DNA of 64,000 bases from CAYVUB01 sp964454675 (GCA_964454675.1 CAYVUB010000009.1:1-64000); one strand, 5' to 3'; counted from the first letter of the stretch, positions 42,449 to 50,995 are shown. A program made the numbers and translations. The notes: generated by a model not told the origin, from the letters alone.

Positions 42449-42710
42449 TATTTTTTGGTTTTGGGTTAAAAAATGTGATTGGTTTTTGTTTTAACTTGGA
42501 ATTGACAAAGATTGAAAAATGCGTTTAAAAATGAAAGGTTAACTTATAAACAAAGTTGTTAAGTTTTTAACAACAACTGCGTATTTTCTTACATTTTCGA
42601 TAAAAACAATTATTTGTAATTACTTGGTTTTTAGTGTTTTGAAATTATCAAAAATCGAAACCCTTAAACCATAAGGCTTTTAAAAAAACGGCTTTCCCAA
42701 TAAACCACAA

Positions 42711-42854
42711 TGGACTAAAAGTCCATAGTTTGGTTTTGGACTGAAAGTCCTATTTTTAAAGCAGCCAAGAATTACACAAATTACTTTTTGTGAAAATTCG
42801 TGCCAATTGTGGCTTAAAATTTTTTGAAACTAAAGTTGATGCACTGAAAGTGCA
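42711..42854. repeat. Cluster of three CTGAAAG/CTAAAAG palindromes (REP-like)
   Basis: TGGACTAAAAGTCCA (42711-42725), GGACTGAAAGTCC (42738-42750) and TGCACTGAAAGTGCA (42840-42854). The loops are the same while the stem bases change in compensation, which implies selection for the hairpin. Similar elements accompany REP-associated transposases in other bacteria. Confidence 0.55.
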
Positions 42855-42904
42855 TAGTTTTGAACTGTTTTTGGAACCAATAAACACAAAGGAAATATAC
42901 AAAA

Positions 42905-42938
42905 AAAAAAGAAGTGCTAAATAACACTTCCTTTTTTT
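42905..42938 (+). terminator. Orphan terminator-like hairpin
   Basis: GAAGTG (42911-42916) pairs with CACTTC (42925-42930), preceded by a run of A and followed by CTTTTTTT. No annotated gene ends nearby on the plus strand. Confidence 0.55.
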
Positions 42939-42996
42939 CCTAAATAATTAACTAAACTAACTAAATATTAACGTTGAGTTTTACAATAAAAACGAT

Positions 42997-43027
42997 AAAA
43001 AAGTCAGGACAAAATCCTGACTTTTTA
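42997..43027. terminator. Orphan bidirectional terminator-like hairpin
   Basis: AAAAAAGTCAGGA pairs with TCCTGACTTTTTA around the loop CAAAA. It lies in an intergenic region with no gene to terminate, so a small RNA upstream of it is possible. Confidence 0.6.
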
Positions 43028-43315
43028 TTTTGATTAATAGCATTTAATCAAAAGTGAATCCCCACGATCACTTGTATGTTGATTTTGGCTTTTATGTGAC
43101 CAAAACTTAATTTCTGAAGCAAAGATGCTTATTAAATTTCTTACAGTAAGATGCAATTGTATGGTTGGTATTGAAAAGTGTATAACTGGTAATTGATTGT
43201 TTTTTGTGAAAAAACACCATTCATTAAATCCTTTAACAGTCAATAATATATGACTTATCACACAAAAAAGGCTACTAATTACACATAAGTAAAACGGGCA
43301 ACGTTAGAATATGTT

Positions 43316-43323
43316 TATATTTG
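43316..43323 (+). promoter_or_regulatory. -7 element for LytTR regulator gene
   Basis: TATATTTG is a perfect TAnnTTTG match ending 4 bp before the ATG, so the transcript would start at about the ATG (leaderless). Confidence 0.5.
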
Positions 43324-43327
43324 ATTT

Positions 43328-44062
43328 ATGATAAAAGCTGTAATTGTAGATGACGAGCCAAAAGCCATACAAGGTTTATCTTGGGAATTAACAAATTTTA
43401 GTGATGAAATTCAAATCATTAAAACGTTTTCAAATCCCGAGCAGGCTATTGAGTATCTGGACCAAACCTCATTGGACTGCCTGTTTCTGGATATTCAAAT
43501 GCCTACTATGGATGGTTTTCAGTTTTTGGACAGGTTAACCAACAGAGATTTTGCTGTAGTAATTACCACGGCTTACAACGAGTATGCCATAAAAGCGTTA
43601 AAGCATGAGGCTATTGATTACCTGCTTAAACCCATTGATTCTGACGACCTTGAAGAAACCATCAAAAAAATTAAAAAGTTCAATTCACGGTTAATCAACT
43701 CTTCAAAAATTGAAGAAGTCCTTCAAAATTTCAACACAAAATTTGATAAAAAGAAAATTACCATCAATACTGACGGAAAATTGATATTTTTGGACGCTGA
43801 ACTCATTATGTTTATTGAATCAGACGGAAATTACAGCACAATATATATGGAAGACGGGCAAAAAATAGTGATTACCAAAAAATTAAAAGAAGTAAATGCC
43901 ATCTTGCCTGAACACTATTTTTTCAGAATCCATAATTCGTTCATTATTAATCTTAATAAGATAAAGGAATTCATCAAAAATGAAGGTTATGTCGTGATGC
44001 AGTCACAACATAAAATTCCTGTGGCAAGACAACGCCGCTCAGATTTTCTTGAAAAATTATAA
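43328..44062 (+). CDS. LytTR-family response regulator
   Basis: A 244-aa two-component regulator. The receiver domain (1-120) has the acidic pair Asp8-Asp9, the phospho-acceptor Asp55 in LFLDIQMP, Thr in VVITTAYNEYA and Lys in YLLKPID. The C-terminal LytTR DNA-binding domain (about 140-244) starts KKITINTDGKLIFLDAELIM and contains YFFRIHNSFIINLNKIKEF. It is phosphorylated by the histidine kinase encoded 1 bp downstream. The target genes are unknown. The predicted promoter implies a leaderless mRNA. Confidence 0.94.
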   Translation: MIKAVIVDDEPKAIQGLSWELTNFSDEIQIIKTFSNPEQAIEYLDQTSLDCLFLDIQMPTMDGFQFLDRLTNRDFAVVITTAYNEYAIKALKHEAIDYLLKPIDSDDLEETIKKIKKFNSRLINSSKIEEVLQNFNTKFDKKKITINTDGKLIFLDAELIMFIESDGNYSTIYMEDGQKIVITKKLKEVNAILPEHYFFRIHNSFIINLNKIKEFIKNEGYVVMQSQHKIPVARQRRSDFLEKL

Positions 44063-44063
44063 C

Positions 44064-46049
44064 ATGCTGCTACCGGTTAAACATACTATTGGCAAACAAA
44101 AAATTGTTGCATACACAATGCTTTTGCTGATGCTTTTTACTTGCCATAATATGGTTTCCCAAACCAATTTGGATTCACTTTATACTGCTGCCGTCAACGA
44201 TATTGTTAATACCAAACCAAAATCATATACCATAATTGACGCAAAACTGCTACGGTTTAAAAATGACAGCTTAAAAATGAAATCTTTGATTTCTAAAGCG
44301 CAGTCCATGAACCTTCCGGAAGTTGAATGCTATGCTCAAAATGCTTTGGGTGTTATATACCGAAACACATCGGCGTATGATAAAGCTATTGCGGTGCATT
44401 TAAAAGCAAAAACTCTGGCAGAAAGCTCAAAAAACATTGAAATGCTGGCTACGAGTTTTAATATGCTGGGTGTGGTTTATAGGCGAATGGATTTGGTAAA
44501 ACCTGCTTTGGACTATCATAAACAGGCATTAGATATTGCAAACTCTGTAAAAAATCCATCGTTTGAATTAAAGCACAGCATTGCCATATCACAAAATAGT
44601 ATGGGCAATATTTATCTCACTTTAAAACAGTATGATTTGGCTCTTAATCAATTCAACAAATCCATTATCATAGAAAAAGAATCCAACAACAGATTGGGTC
44701 TTGCCATAAATTATCAAAATATAGGTTTTGTTGATGAAGCTCAAGGGCGATTGAACGATGCATTAAGAAATTACCAAAAATCATTAGAGTACAACAACTC
44801 ATTAGACTCTGAAGTTGGCAGAGCTATATGCTACAACAGTATCGGGCAAATTTACATCAAGCAAGGAAAATACAACGAGGCTAAAAACATCATTGAAGAC
44901 GGTCTGGAAAAGGCTTTAAAAATAAACGACCAGTTTTATATTTCATTGTCATACATTAATTTAGGATGGGTTCACAACAAATTAAATAACGACGTTGAAG
45001 CCGAAGAATATTTAAAAAAAGCATTGCAAATAGGCGAGCAATACAGCTTTAAAACCGCTATTGTTGATGCCGGCAAACATCTGTCTGAGCTTTACACAAA
45101 GAAAAACGATTATAAAACTGCTATGTCATACTACGTTAACTCTGTAGAAATAGACAAAACCGTTGCCAATGAACGAAACCTGCAGTATGTAAATAACATC
45201 ATTATTCAATATGAAAATGAATCCAAAAACAACCAAATCAGGGCGCTTGCAGATGAAAATGAACTTGTAAAATCAAAACTTGAACGCAACCAGCGTATCT
45301 TTTGGTACTCACTTTTGGCATTAACAATCATAGCCATTATTATGGTTTCTATATATTATAACAGGCAGCTAAAACACGAAAAACATATTCTTACTTTGGA
45401 ACAAGATATGTTAAGAAGCCAGATGAATCCACATTTTATATTCAACTCTCTCAACTCTATAAAATTGTATATTATCAATAATGAGAAAGAAAACGCAGTG
45501 TATTACCTCAATAAATTTTCAAAATTTATCAGGAAAATCCTTATCGCTTCAACCGAAAAAGAAATCACTCTTGAAGACGAGCTTGATACTATGCAGCTTT
45601 ATATGAATATTGAAAACATTCGTTTTTCCAACGAAATAGATTTTCAAATTCATGTTGATAAAAACATCAATACGGCAAGCATTAAAGTGCCTTCACTCAT
45701 TTTGCAGCCTTTTCTGGAAAACTCGCTTTGGCACGGATTGTCATCAAAAAATGACGATAAGAAAATCACGCTTCATGTATTTAAAGATTCTGACGAGTTT
45801 GTGAGCATTTCTATTACAGATAACGGTATTGGACGAAAAGCTTCAGAAAAAATCAACGACAAAAAACTATTGAATCGAAAATCTGTAGGGCTTTCCATTA
45901 CAAAAGCGCGGTTGGCAAACTTTTCAAAAAGCTACACAAATTCGTATAAAATAGAGATTGAAGACCTGCATAACACCTTACATAAACCTATAGGAACCAA
46001 GGTTTTGGTTCAAATTCCTGTAAAATCCAGTATTTTAAAATCGGCTTAA
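44064..46049 (+). CDS. TPR-containing sensor histidine kinase (LytS/His_kinase type)
   Basis: A 661-aa sensor from the ATG at 44064, one base after the regulator's stop; an in-frame TTG at 44049 would add five residues. A signal peptide/N-terminal helix is followed by periplasmic tetratricopeptide repeats (about residues 90-370: ALGVIYRNTSAYDKAIAVHL, SIGQIYIKQGKYNEAKNII). One transmembrane helix follows at about 415-435 (FWYSLLALTIIAIIMVSIYY). The PF06580-type kinase core has the phosphorylated His457 in QMNPHFIFNSLNS. The ATPase has LILQPFLENSLWHG (N-box) and SITDNGIGRKAS (G1). It pairs with the LytTR regulator. Confidence 0.93.
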   Translation: MLLPVKHTIGKQKIVAYTMLLLMLFTCHNMVSQTNLDSLYTAAVNDIVNTKPKSYTIIDAKLLRFKNDSLKMKSLISKAQSMNLPEVECYAQNALGVIYRNTSAYDKAIAVHLKAKTLAESSKNIEMLATSFNMLGVVYRRMDLVKPALDYHKQALDIANSVKNPSFELKHSIAISQNSMGNIYLTLKQYDLALNQFNKSIIIEKESNNRLGLAINYQNIGFVDEAQGRLNDALRNYQKSLEYNNSLDSEVGRAICYNSIGQIYIKQGKYNEAKNIIEDGLEKALKINDQFYISLSYINLGWVHNKLNNDVEAEEYLKKALQIGEQYSFKTAIVDAGKHLSELYTKKNDYKTAMSYYVNSVEIDKTVANERNLQYVNNIIIQYENESKNNQIRALADENELVKSKLERNQRIFWYSLLALTIIAIIMVSIYYNRQLKHEKHILTLEQDMLRSQMNPHFIFNSLNSIKLYIINNEKENAVYYLNKFSKFIRKILIASTEKEITLEDELDTMQLYMNIENIRFSNEIDFQIHVDKNINTASIKVPSLILQPFLENSLWHGLSSKNDDKKITLHVFKDSDEFVSISITDNGIGRKASEKINDKKLLNRKSVGLSITKARLANFSKSYTNSYKIEIEDLHNTLHKPIGTKVLVQIPVKSSILKSA

Positions 46050-46619
46050 TTACAGGCGTCTTTTTTGGGCAATTTTTTCAAGTTCCATATACCAGTCCTC
46101 GCCAAATTTCCGTATTAATGCCTGCTTAACAAATTTATAGACGGGAACTTGCAATTCTTTTCCTAAAGTACAGGCATCATCACATATATACCATTTGTGG
46201 TAATTTACCGCCGAAAACTCTGAGTAATCTTTTACCCTCACAGGATACAAATGGCACGATACCGGCTTTTTCCAGTCTATCTCACCTTGATTATAGGCTT
46301 CTTCAATAGCGCAGAGTGCAGTACCTTTACGGTCAAAAATAACATAAGCACAATCGGCACCATCAATTAACGGTGTTTCAAACTCGCCGTTTTCTGTAGT
46401 AATAAATGTGCCTTGTTGTTCAATAGCATCAACACCTTCCTTGCGTAAAAAAGGTTTTACTTTTGGGTATATGGTGTTTAAAATTTCTGTTTCGTTTTCT
46501 TCTAAAGGCGCACCGGCATCACCATCTATGCAGCAAGCCCCTTTGCATGCCGATAAGTTGCACACAAAATCCTTATCTATAATATCCTCTGAAACAATGG
46601 TTTTTCCTAACTGAAACAT
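46050..46619 (-). CDS. DUF3109 cysteine-rich protein (YkgJ-like)
   Basis: A 189-aa protein starting at the ATG at 46619 (MFQLGKTIVSEDI). An earlier ATG at 46634 lies upstream of a perfect -7 element and is unlikely. Conserved cysteines in CNLSACKGACC, then CAYV, CAIEEAY, SCHLYPV and CDDACTLG are arranged as in the YkgJ/DUF3109 families, which are thought to bind a metal or iron-sulfur cluster. The biochemical role is unknown. It converges on the histidine kinase gene with no gap and is divergent from marC. Confidence 0.87.
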   Translation of the reverse strand: MFQLGKTIVSEDIIDKDFVCNLSACKGACCIDGDAGAPLEENETEILNTIYPKVKPFLRKEGVDAIEQQGTFITTENGEFETPLIDGADCAYVIFDRKGTALCAIEEAYNQGEIDWKKPVSCHLYPVRVKDYSEFSAVNYHKWYICDDACTLGKELQVPVYKFVKQALIRKFGEDWYMELEKIAQKRRL

Positions 46620-46623
46620 GCGG

Positions 46624-46631
46624 CAAAAGTA
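46624..46631 (-). promoter_or_regulatory. -7 element for DUF3109 gene
   Basis: TACTTTTG on the minus strand, ending 5 bp from the chosen ATG. This predicts a leaderless transcript and rules against the ATG at 46634. Confidence 0.5.
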
Positions 46632-46677
46632 CATAAACTTTACATTTTTTTAACGCTTTATATAGGTATTAATAGAC

Positions 46678-46685
46678 TACTTTTG
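46678..46685 (+). promoter_or_regulatory. -7 element for marC-like gene
   Basis: TACTTTTG, a perfect match, about 25 bp before the ATG at 46710. Confidence 0.5.
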
Positions 46686-46709
46686 CAAAAAATTTAAAGC
46701 AGTAGTGTT

Positions 46710-47297
46710 ATGGAACTTAATTTTAAAGAAATTTTTACCGCCTTTATGATTTTATTCGCAGTAATTGATATTGTCGGAAATATTCCTGTGGTTATTGATT
46801 TACGTAAAAAATATGGTCACATACAAAGTGAAAAAGCATCGATTATTGCCGGAGTTATTTTGATAATGTTTTTATTTGTGGGTCAAAATATCCTGTCGCT
46901 CATAGGTATTAGTGTTGAATCATTTGCCGTTGCCGGAGCATTTATCATATTTTTTATTGCCTTGGAAATGATTCTTGGCATCACACTGTACAAACAGGAA
47001 GAAAACAACACGATGTCTGCTACGGTATTTCCGCTTGCTTTCCCGTTAATTGCAGGCCCCGGAAGTTTAACCACATTATTATCTCTAAAAGCTGAATACC
47101 AAATTGAAAACATCATTATTGCCGTTATATTGAATGTTATCATTATCTTTATAGTATTGAAAACTTCATCAAAAATTGAACGCATTATAGGTCAAAACGG
47201 TATTAACATTATCCGGAAAATATTTGGAGTCATCTTACTGGCAATTGCTGTAAAACTATTTGCCCATAACATAAAATCATTGTTTGAAATTGCCTAA
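46710..47297 (+). CDS. MarC-family integral membrane protein
   Basis: A 195-aa inner-membrane protein with six predicted helices. MarC-family signatures include FAVIDIVGNIPVVIDL in helix 1, FIIFFIALEMILGI, and VFPLAFPLIAGPGSLTTLL, the conserved P-L-A-x-P-x-x-A-G-P-G segment. MarC proteins were once linked to multiple antibiotic resistance in E. coli, but the role is unproven and transport of small metabolites is likely. It starts a short operon with a small membrane protein and an FAD protein. Confidence 0.88.
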   Translation: MELNFKEIFTAFMILFAVIDIVGNIPVVIDLRKKYGHIQSEKASIIAGVILIMFLFVGQNILSLIGISVESFAVAGAFIIFFIALEMILGITLYKQEENNTMSATVFPLAFPLIAGPGSLTTLLSLKAEYQIENIIIAVILNVIIIFIVLKTSSKIERIIGQNGINIIRKIFGVILLAIAVKLFAHNIKSLFEIA

Positions 47298-47312
47298 AAC
47301 CATGAAAAGCCA

Positions 47313-47522
47313 ATGAAAATTTTAATTTATATACTAAGCTTTATTGCCGCGGCACTAATCATTTTTAACACCACAAAAATTGATACTTCCAATCCTTTTA
47401 AAGGCGATAGTGTTGTAGCAATAATTACCATTCTGGCATTGTTGTGCGCCATAATACTGCTGCAAATTTTAAGGATTTCAAAACGGATAGAACTACTTTC
47501 AAAAACAAAAAAGAATGTTTGA
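47313..47522 (+). CDS. Small two-helix membrane protein
   Basis: A 69-aa protein with two hydrophobic helices (residues about 3-20 and 34-53) separated by a short polar loop (DTSNPFKGDS), ending in a basic tail. It starts 15 bp after marC and overlaps the next gene by 8 bp, so it is in an operon with both. No family recognised. Confidence 0.65.
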   Translation: MKILIYILSFIAAALIIFNTTKIDTSNPFKGDSVVAIITILALLCAIILLQILRISKRIELLSKTKKNV

Positions 47523-48117
47523 TGTAATGATAGTTGGCGGCGGTGCGGCAGGTTTGTCCTGCGGATTGATTTTGGGCTCTGCCAAAGACAAACCTTTTGC
47601 CCAACATAAACGTATCGGGATTTTTACGCATCAAAGAACATCACATTTACAAACAGCTTTATTTAATAATGCTTTGGGATTATTACCCGGAACAACCGGT
47701 GCTTCCATATTGGAAAACGGCGTAAAGCAACTGGCAGAATTATATCCTCATGTAAAGCAGATTGCCGATGAAAAGGTACTTGAAATTTCTAAAACAACTG
47801 ATGGGTTTTTGATTGTTTCCAACAAAACAGACTATAAAACCAAGCTTGTTGTGGTTGCCGTAGGTTATACCAATTTACTGAATATTGAAGGTCTTGAACA
47901 CTATATTGAACCGCATCCGAGAGCTGCCTCCGAAAAGGAACGCATCTGGCTTAAAAACACCAACCATCTTGTCACAGACGGCTTGTATGTCGCGGGAACT
48001 CTGGCTGGCTGGCGCAGTCAATATGCCATAGCTTGCGGCAGCGGCGCTCAGGTAGCAACAGATATTTTAACCTTGTGGAATAATGGTAAGCACTCGCAAG
48101 TGCATGATAAGGTTTAA
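47515..48117 (+). CDS. Short FAD-dependent oxidoreductase (thioredoxin-reductase-like fold)
   Basis: A 200-aa protein with the FAD-binding GxGxxG motif in VMIVGGGAAGLSCGLI (near residues 5-20) and the second FAD element TDGLYVAGTLAGWRSQYA near 157-175. Thioredoxin reductases are about 300 aa; here the NADPH-binding domain and the redox CxxC are missing, so it cannot act like a normal thioredoxin reductase. It could bind FAD and use another electron partner, or act as a sensor. It overlaps the small membrane-protein gene upstream, suggesting a membrane-associated complex. Confidence 0.78.
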   Translation: MFDVMIVGGGAAGLSCGLILGSAKDKPFAQHKRIGIFTHQRTSHLQTALFNNALGLLPGTTGASILENGVKQLAELYPHVKQIADEKVLEISKTTDGFLIVSNKTDYKTKLVVVAVGYTNLLNIEGLEHYIEPHPRAASEKERIWLKNTNHLVTDGLYVAGTLAGWRSQYAIACGSGAQVATDILTLWNNGKHSQVHDKV

Positions 48118-49712
48118 AGCTCTATCGTTTCACTCAGCTTTATTACCGTCAAAATCATTTTATCATCGGTATTCATGATTTCTTCATAGGCGTTGGATCC
48201 GTATAGCTGTTCGGCTAAAGCTGCCTTGATAAGTTTTTTCATTTGACTTTTATAGGCAACAAACGTAATATTAGTGTTTTCTCTAATATTTAAATATTTT
48301 TGAAACCGTTTTATAATATCATCACTTACCTGAAAGGTGTTAATAAAATCTTCCTGTGTGAGATTTTCATAAATGCTTCGGTCTTTGTCTAATTCTTCAA
48401 ATACAAAATAGCTTATATAACCTGTACGCTGAATATACATCAAGGTTTCATTTTGAACACTTGTATCCAACGGCACAAATACATCGGGTATGATACCGCC
48501 TCCGCCATACACGATTTTTCCGGCAGGAGTTGTGTATTTTAAAGAATCTGCTATTTCTATTTTGTCTTTATGGTCAAGCTCCCCATTGCTTAAACGCTTG
48601 TAATACTCTTTGTAATAAGCATCGGCATTACCACTATCGTAAGGACGTTGGATGGATCGTCCTGTCGGTGTGTAGTAACGCGAAACGGTTAACCGCACGG
48701 CGCTGCCATCGCCCAAAGCCATCTCACGCTGTACCAGACCTTTGCCGTAACTGCGGCGGCCAACAATAACGCCTTTGTCATTATCCTGCAATGCGCCGGC
48801 TATGATTTCACTTGCCGAAGCCGAATTTTCATTGATTAAAATAAATACTTTGCCTTCTTCAAAGCTGCCGCGTTTTGTGGCAAACGTATTGACAATGCTC
48901 CCCGATTTGTTTTTGGTAAACAGAATCATCTTGCCTTCTTCCAGAAACTCATCAACTATTTGCTCTGCAATGGTTAAGAAACCTCCGGGATTATCACGTA
49001 AATCCAGCGCCAGTTGTGTGGCACCTTGTTCTTGTAGTTTGTCTAATGCTTTTTTAAATTCTTTATAAGTAGATTCTGCAAACCGGTTGATTTTTATATA
49101 TCCCAAATTTTCTGTCAGCATATATGCCGCATCAACACTTTTTAATGGAATGTCGGCACGCTTTACTTCAAAATCGAGTAATTCGGGCTCGCCTCTTCGG
49201 TAAACTTTAAGAGCAACTTTAGTGTTTTTTTCGCCTTTTAATTTCTCGATGATATCTTCGTTGCTCCATTGATTTCCAAAAATGGTGTCATTATTGGCAA
49301 TGATAATCCGGTCTCCGCTTTTTATGCCGGCTTTTTCACTCGGGCCATCTTCAACAGGTCTGATAATGGCTACGGTATCTTTGTAAGTATAAAAACTCAC
49401 TCCTATACCTACAAAATCGCCTTTCATGTTTTCGGTGACACGCTTAAATTCATTTTTAGGAATATATGTGGAATGCGGGTCCAGATTACTCAATATGCCG
49501 TTTACGGTAACATCTACTATGCTGTCTGTATTAATATCATCTACATACTCATAGTCTATATAATCTATAAGCCTGTTAAGTTTGTCCTTTTTGCTGTTGG
49601 ATGTAAATAGACGGTCTGAAGTATCGGCAAATTTTAACTTACCGCCCATATAAACACCTATTGACATGGCTGTACCTACAATAAGCGGTATGTATATTTT
49701 TTGAAACTTCAT
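48114..49712 (-). CDS. S41-family carboxy-terminal processing peptidase
   Basis: A 532-aa exported protease with an N-terminal signal/anchor helix. A PDZ domain (about residues 90-170: GVSFYTYKDTVAIIRPVEDG, GIKSGDRIIIANND) precedes the S41 catalytic domain, with DLRDNPGG, the nucleophile Ser in NENSASASEI and the general-base Lys in RRSYGKGLVQ. CtpA/Prc-type proteases cut periplasmic or outer-membrane proteins from the C-terminus. It is co-transcribed with dCMP deaminase: the start codon overlaps that gene's stop by 4 bp. Confidence 0.93.
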   Translation of the reverse strand: MKFQKIYIPLIVGTAMSIGVYMGGKLKFADTSDRLFTSNSKKDKLNRLIDYIDYEYVDDINTDSIVDVTVNGILSNLDPHSTYIPKNEFKRVTENMKGDFVGIGVSFYTYKDTVAIIRPVEDGPSEKAGIKSGDRIIIANNDTIFGNQWSNEDIIEKLKGEKNTKVALKVYRRGEPELLDFEVKRADIPLKSVDAAYMLTENLGYIKINRFAESTYKEFKKALDKLQEQGATQLALDLRDNPGGFLTIAEQIVDEFLEEGKMILFTKNKSGSIVNTFATKRGSFEEGKVFILINENSASASEIIAGALQDNDKGVIVGRRSYGKGLVQREMALGDGSAVRLTVSRYYTPTGRSIQRPYDSGNADAYYKEYYKRLSNGELDHKDKIEIADSLKYTTPAGKIVYGGGGIIPDVFVPLDTSVQNETLMYIQRTGYISYFVFEELDKDRSIYENLTQEDFINTFQVSDDIIKRFQKYLNIRENTNITFVAYKSQMKKLIKAALAEQLYGSNAYEEIMNTDDKMILTVIKLSETIEL

Positions 49713-50143
49713 TCGTCGTTTAAATTTTCTATTAATTGTAGTTTAATGCCTGCTTTTTCTAAAAACCGCAATCCGGAATCATCCTTATAACCCTGACTGT
49801 AAACAACTCTTATAATACCTGCCTGATGGATAAGCTTACTGCATTCTTTACATGGCGACAATGTGATGTACAGGGTTGCGCCTTTGCAAGATTGCGTGGA
49901 TGCGGCCACTTTAAGAATAGCATTGGCTTCGGCATGAAGCACATACCATTTTGTGTAACCTTCATCGTCTTCACAATAATTTTCAAACCCTGTAGGTGTA
50001 CCGTTGTACCCGTCAGAAATAATCATTCTGTCTTTGACTATTAATGCGCCTACCTGTTTGCGTTTGCAATGGGAAAGTTTTCCCCATTCTCCGGCAATTC
50101 TTAAGTAGGCTTTGTCATAACGTAATTGTTTCTTATCAGACAT
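49709..50143 (-). CDS. Deoxycytidylate deaminase (ComEB type)
   Basis: A 144-aa zinc-dependent deaminase that converts dCMP to dUMP for thymidylate synthesis. The ATG at 50143 (MSDKKQLRYDKAYLRIAGEW) is chosen because the upstream ATG at 50167 lies inside the predicted promoter. The zinc/catalytic motifs are HAEANAIL (His and proton-shuttling Glu) and PCKEC (two Cys ligands). GYNGTPTGFENYCEDDEG is the typical substrate loop. It is the first gene of an operon with the S41 peptidase. Confidence 0.93.
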   Translation of the reverse strand: MSDKKQLRYDKAYLRIAGEWGKLSHCKRKQVGALIVKDRMIISDGYNGTPTGFENYCEDDEGYTKWYVLHAEANAILKVAASTQSCKGATLYITLSPCKECSKLIHQAGIIRVVYSQGYKDDSGLRFLEKAGIKLQLIENLNDE

Positions 50144-50163
50144 TATTAAAATAGTTGCATACT

Positions 50164-50171
50164 GCAAATGT
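50164..50171 (-). promoter_or_regulatory. -7 element for dCMP deaminase operon
   Basis: TACATTTG on the minus strand matches TAnnTTTG and lies 20 bp before the ATG at 50143. Confidence 0.5.
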
Positions 50172-50221
50172 ATAACGAATATGTATTAGGTTGTATGCTA
50201 TTTACAAACTATTAAGCATTA

Positions 50222-50383
50222 AGAGCCTGTCTAAATTTTATTTATTGCCCTTCTTATGATGATTTTTGGCTGCGACTTTGTTAAATTTTAACACAATAGC
50301 TTTACTATTCTATGAAAATTTGCCTTGCCTCGCTCAAAAATCTTTTAATAATAAATCTCAAAAACAAAACTTAGACAGACTCT
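50222..50383. mobile_element. MITE-like element with terminal inverted repeats
   Basis: The ends AGAGCCTGTCTAAATTTT (50222-50239) and AAAACTTAGACAGACTCT (50366-50383) are inverted copies that match at 16 of 18 positions. The 162-bp body has no reading frame. This is the structure of a miniature inverted-repeat element moved in trans by a transposase. No target-site duplication is obvious. I recall near-identical intergenic sequences in other Bacteroidota, which cannot be checked here. Confidence 0.7.
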
Positions 50384-50404
50384 AAAATTATGAAATTTTT
50401 TGAT

Positions 50405-50995
50405 TCAGGAAAATATATTGTTTTCTATAAGTTTTGGAATAATTAATCCGAGTGCGGTTGCCGATATGACCATAATCCAGTCCCGTCTTGAAAACCTGAA
50501 AATTGTTTGTCCTATAAATGCCAGCACCAGAACAGCAAAAACAATAATAATCTGGGCTGTTATGATACCCAAAGTAAATTCGAGCAAGGACAGTAACCTG
50601 TTTTTGGCACTGTCGGCATATCTTAAAAATTCTTTCGCAAAACTAAGACCATGAATAAATCCGAAACATACTGCCGAAAAAAACAAGATTCCTGTCTTTT
50701 CGCCTGCTGTTTTTTTACCTGCAGTAAAGATATTGTACAACACGACAACCAAGATAGTTATTGGGATTAAAAGTTTTACCAATCCATAACTAACCGTGAC
50801 AATTTTGTAAGAAGCCAACAGAAGTGAAAGTGTGTATCCCAACATAAATACAGATGTTATGGAAAACACCCGTTTCCATTCCTTAAACACATAAGGAACT
50901 GTAAAAACTATTAAAAAGAGTGCATGATGATACGCCTTAATATCAAGCACATAATACATGCCTTGGAGTACATTAAACCAAAATTCGTTAAGCAT
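50405..50995 (-). CDS. HupE/UreJ-family membrane protein
   Basis: A 196-aa integral membrane protein with six predicted helices. Family signatures are GMYYVLDIKAYHHALFLIVF (the G-x-x-H-x-x-D-H-x-L-F pattern in a diverged form: one His pair, DIKAYHHALF) and SAVCFGFIHGLSFA in helix 4 (F-G-x-I-H-G). HupE and UreJ proteins are linked to nickel import for hydrogenase and urease; Bacteroidota copies occur without those enzymes and their role is unclear. It stands alone, next to a MITE-like element. Confidence 0.85.
   Translation of the reverse strand: MLNEFWFNVLQGMYYVLDIKAYHHALFLIVFTVPYVFKEWKRVFSITSVFMLGYTLSLLLASYKIVTVSYGLVKLLIPITILVVVLYNIFTAGKKTAGEKTGILFFSAVCFGFIHGLSFAKEFLRYADSAKNRLLSLLEFTLGIITAQIIIVFAVLVLAFIGQTIFRFSRRDWIMVISATALGLIIPKLIENNIFS

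Larger units (their letters stand above)
42449..43327. other. Long intergenic region between nrdB and the LytTR regulator
   Basis: Nearly 880 bp without a credible gene. It contains the nrdB promoter side, three palindromes of the CTGAAAG family (42711-42854), two terminator-like hairpins with no upstream gene (42905-42938 and 42997-43027), and the regulator promoter at its right end. A 75-codon minus-strand frame at 43034-43261 looks non-coding. Confidence 0.55.

Noticed and set aside
42711..42854. Repeated palindromes considered as a CRISPR array
   Set aside because: Only three copies, unequal spacing (12 and 89 bp), different stems, and no cas genes in the window.
43034..43261. 75-codon minus-strand frame in the nrdB-LytTR gap
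   Set aside because: The translation has unlikely composition (many His, Phe and Ile without pattern), no promoter or signal, and the frame runs between a terminator and a promoter.
49709..50143. dCMP deaminase considered as an anti-phage nucleotide-depletion gene
   Set aside because: Its operon with an S41 protease and its ordinary ComEB-type sequence fit housekeeping thymidylate supply.
50405..50995. HupE/UreJ gene as a sign of a hydrogenase or urease cluster
   Set aside because: No hydrogenase, urease or nickel-chaperone genes lie anywhere in the window.
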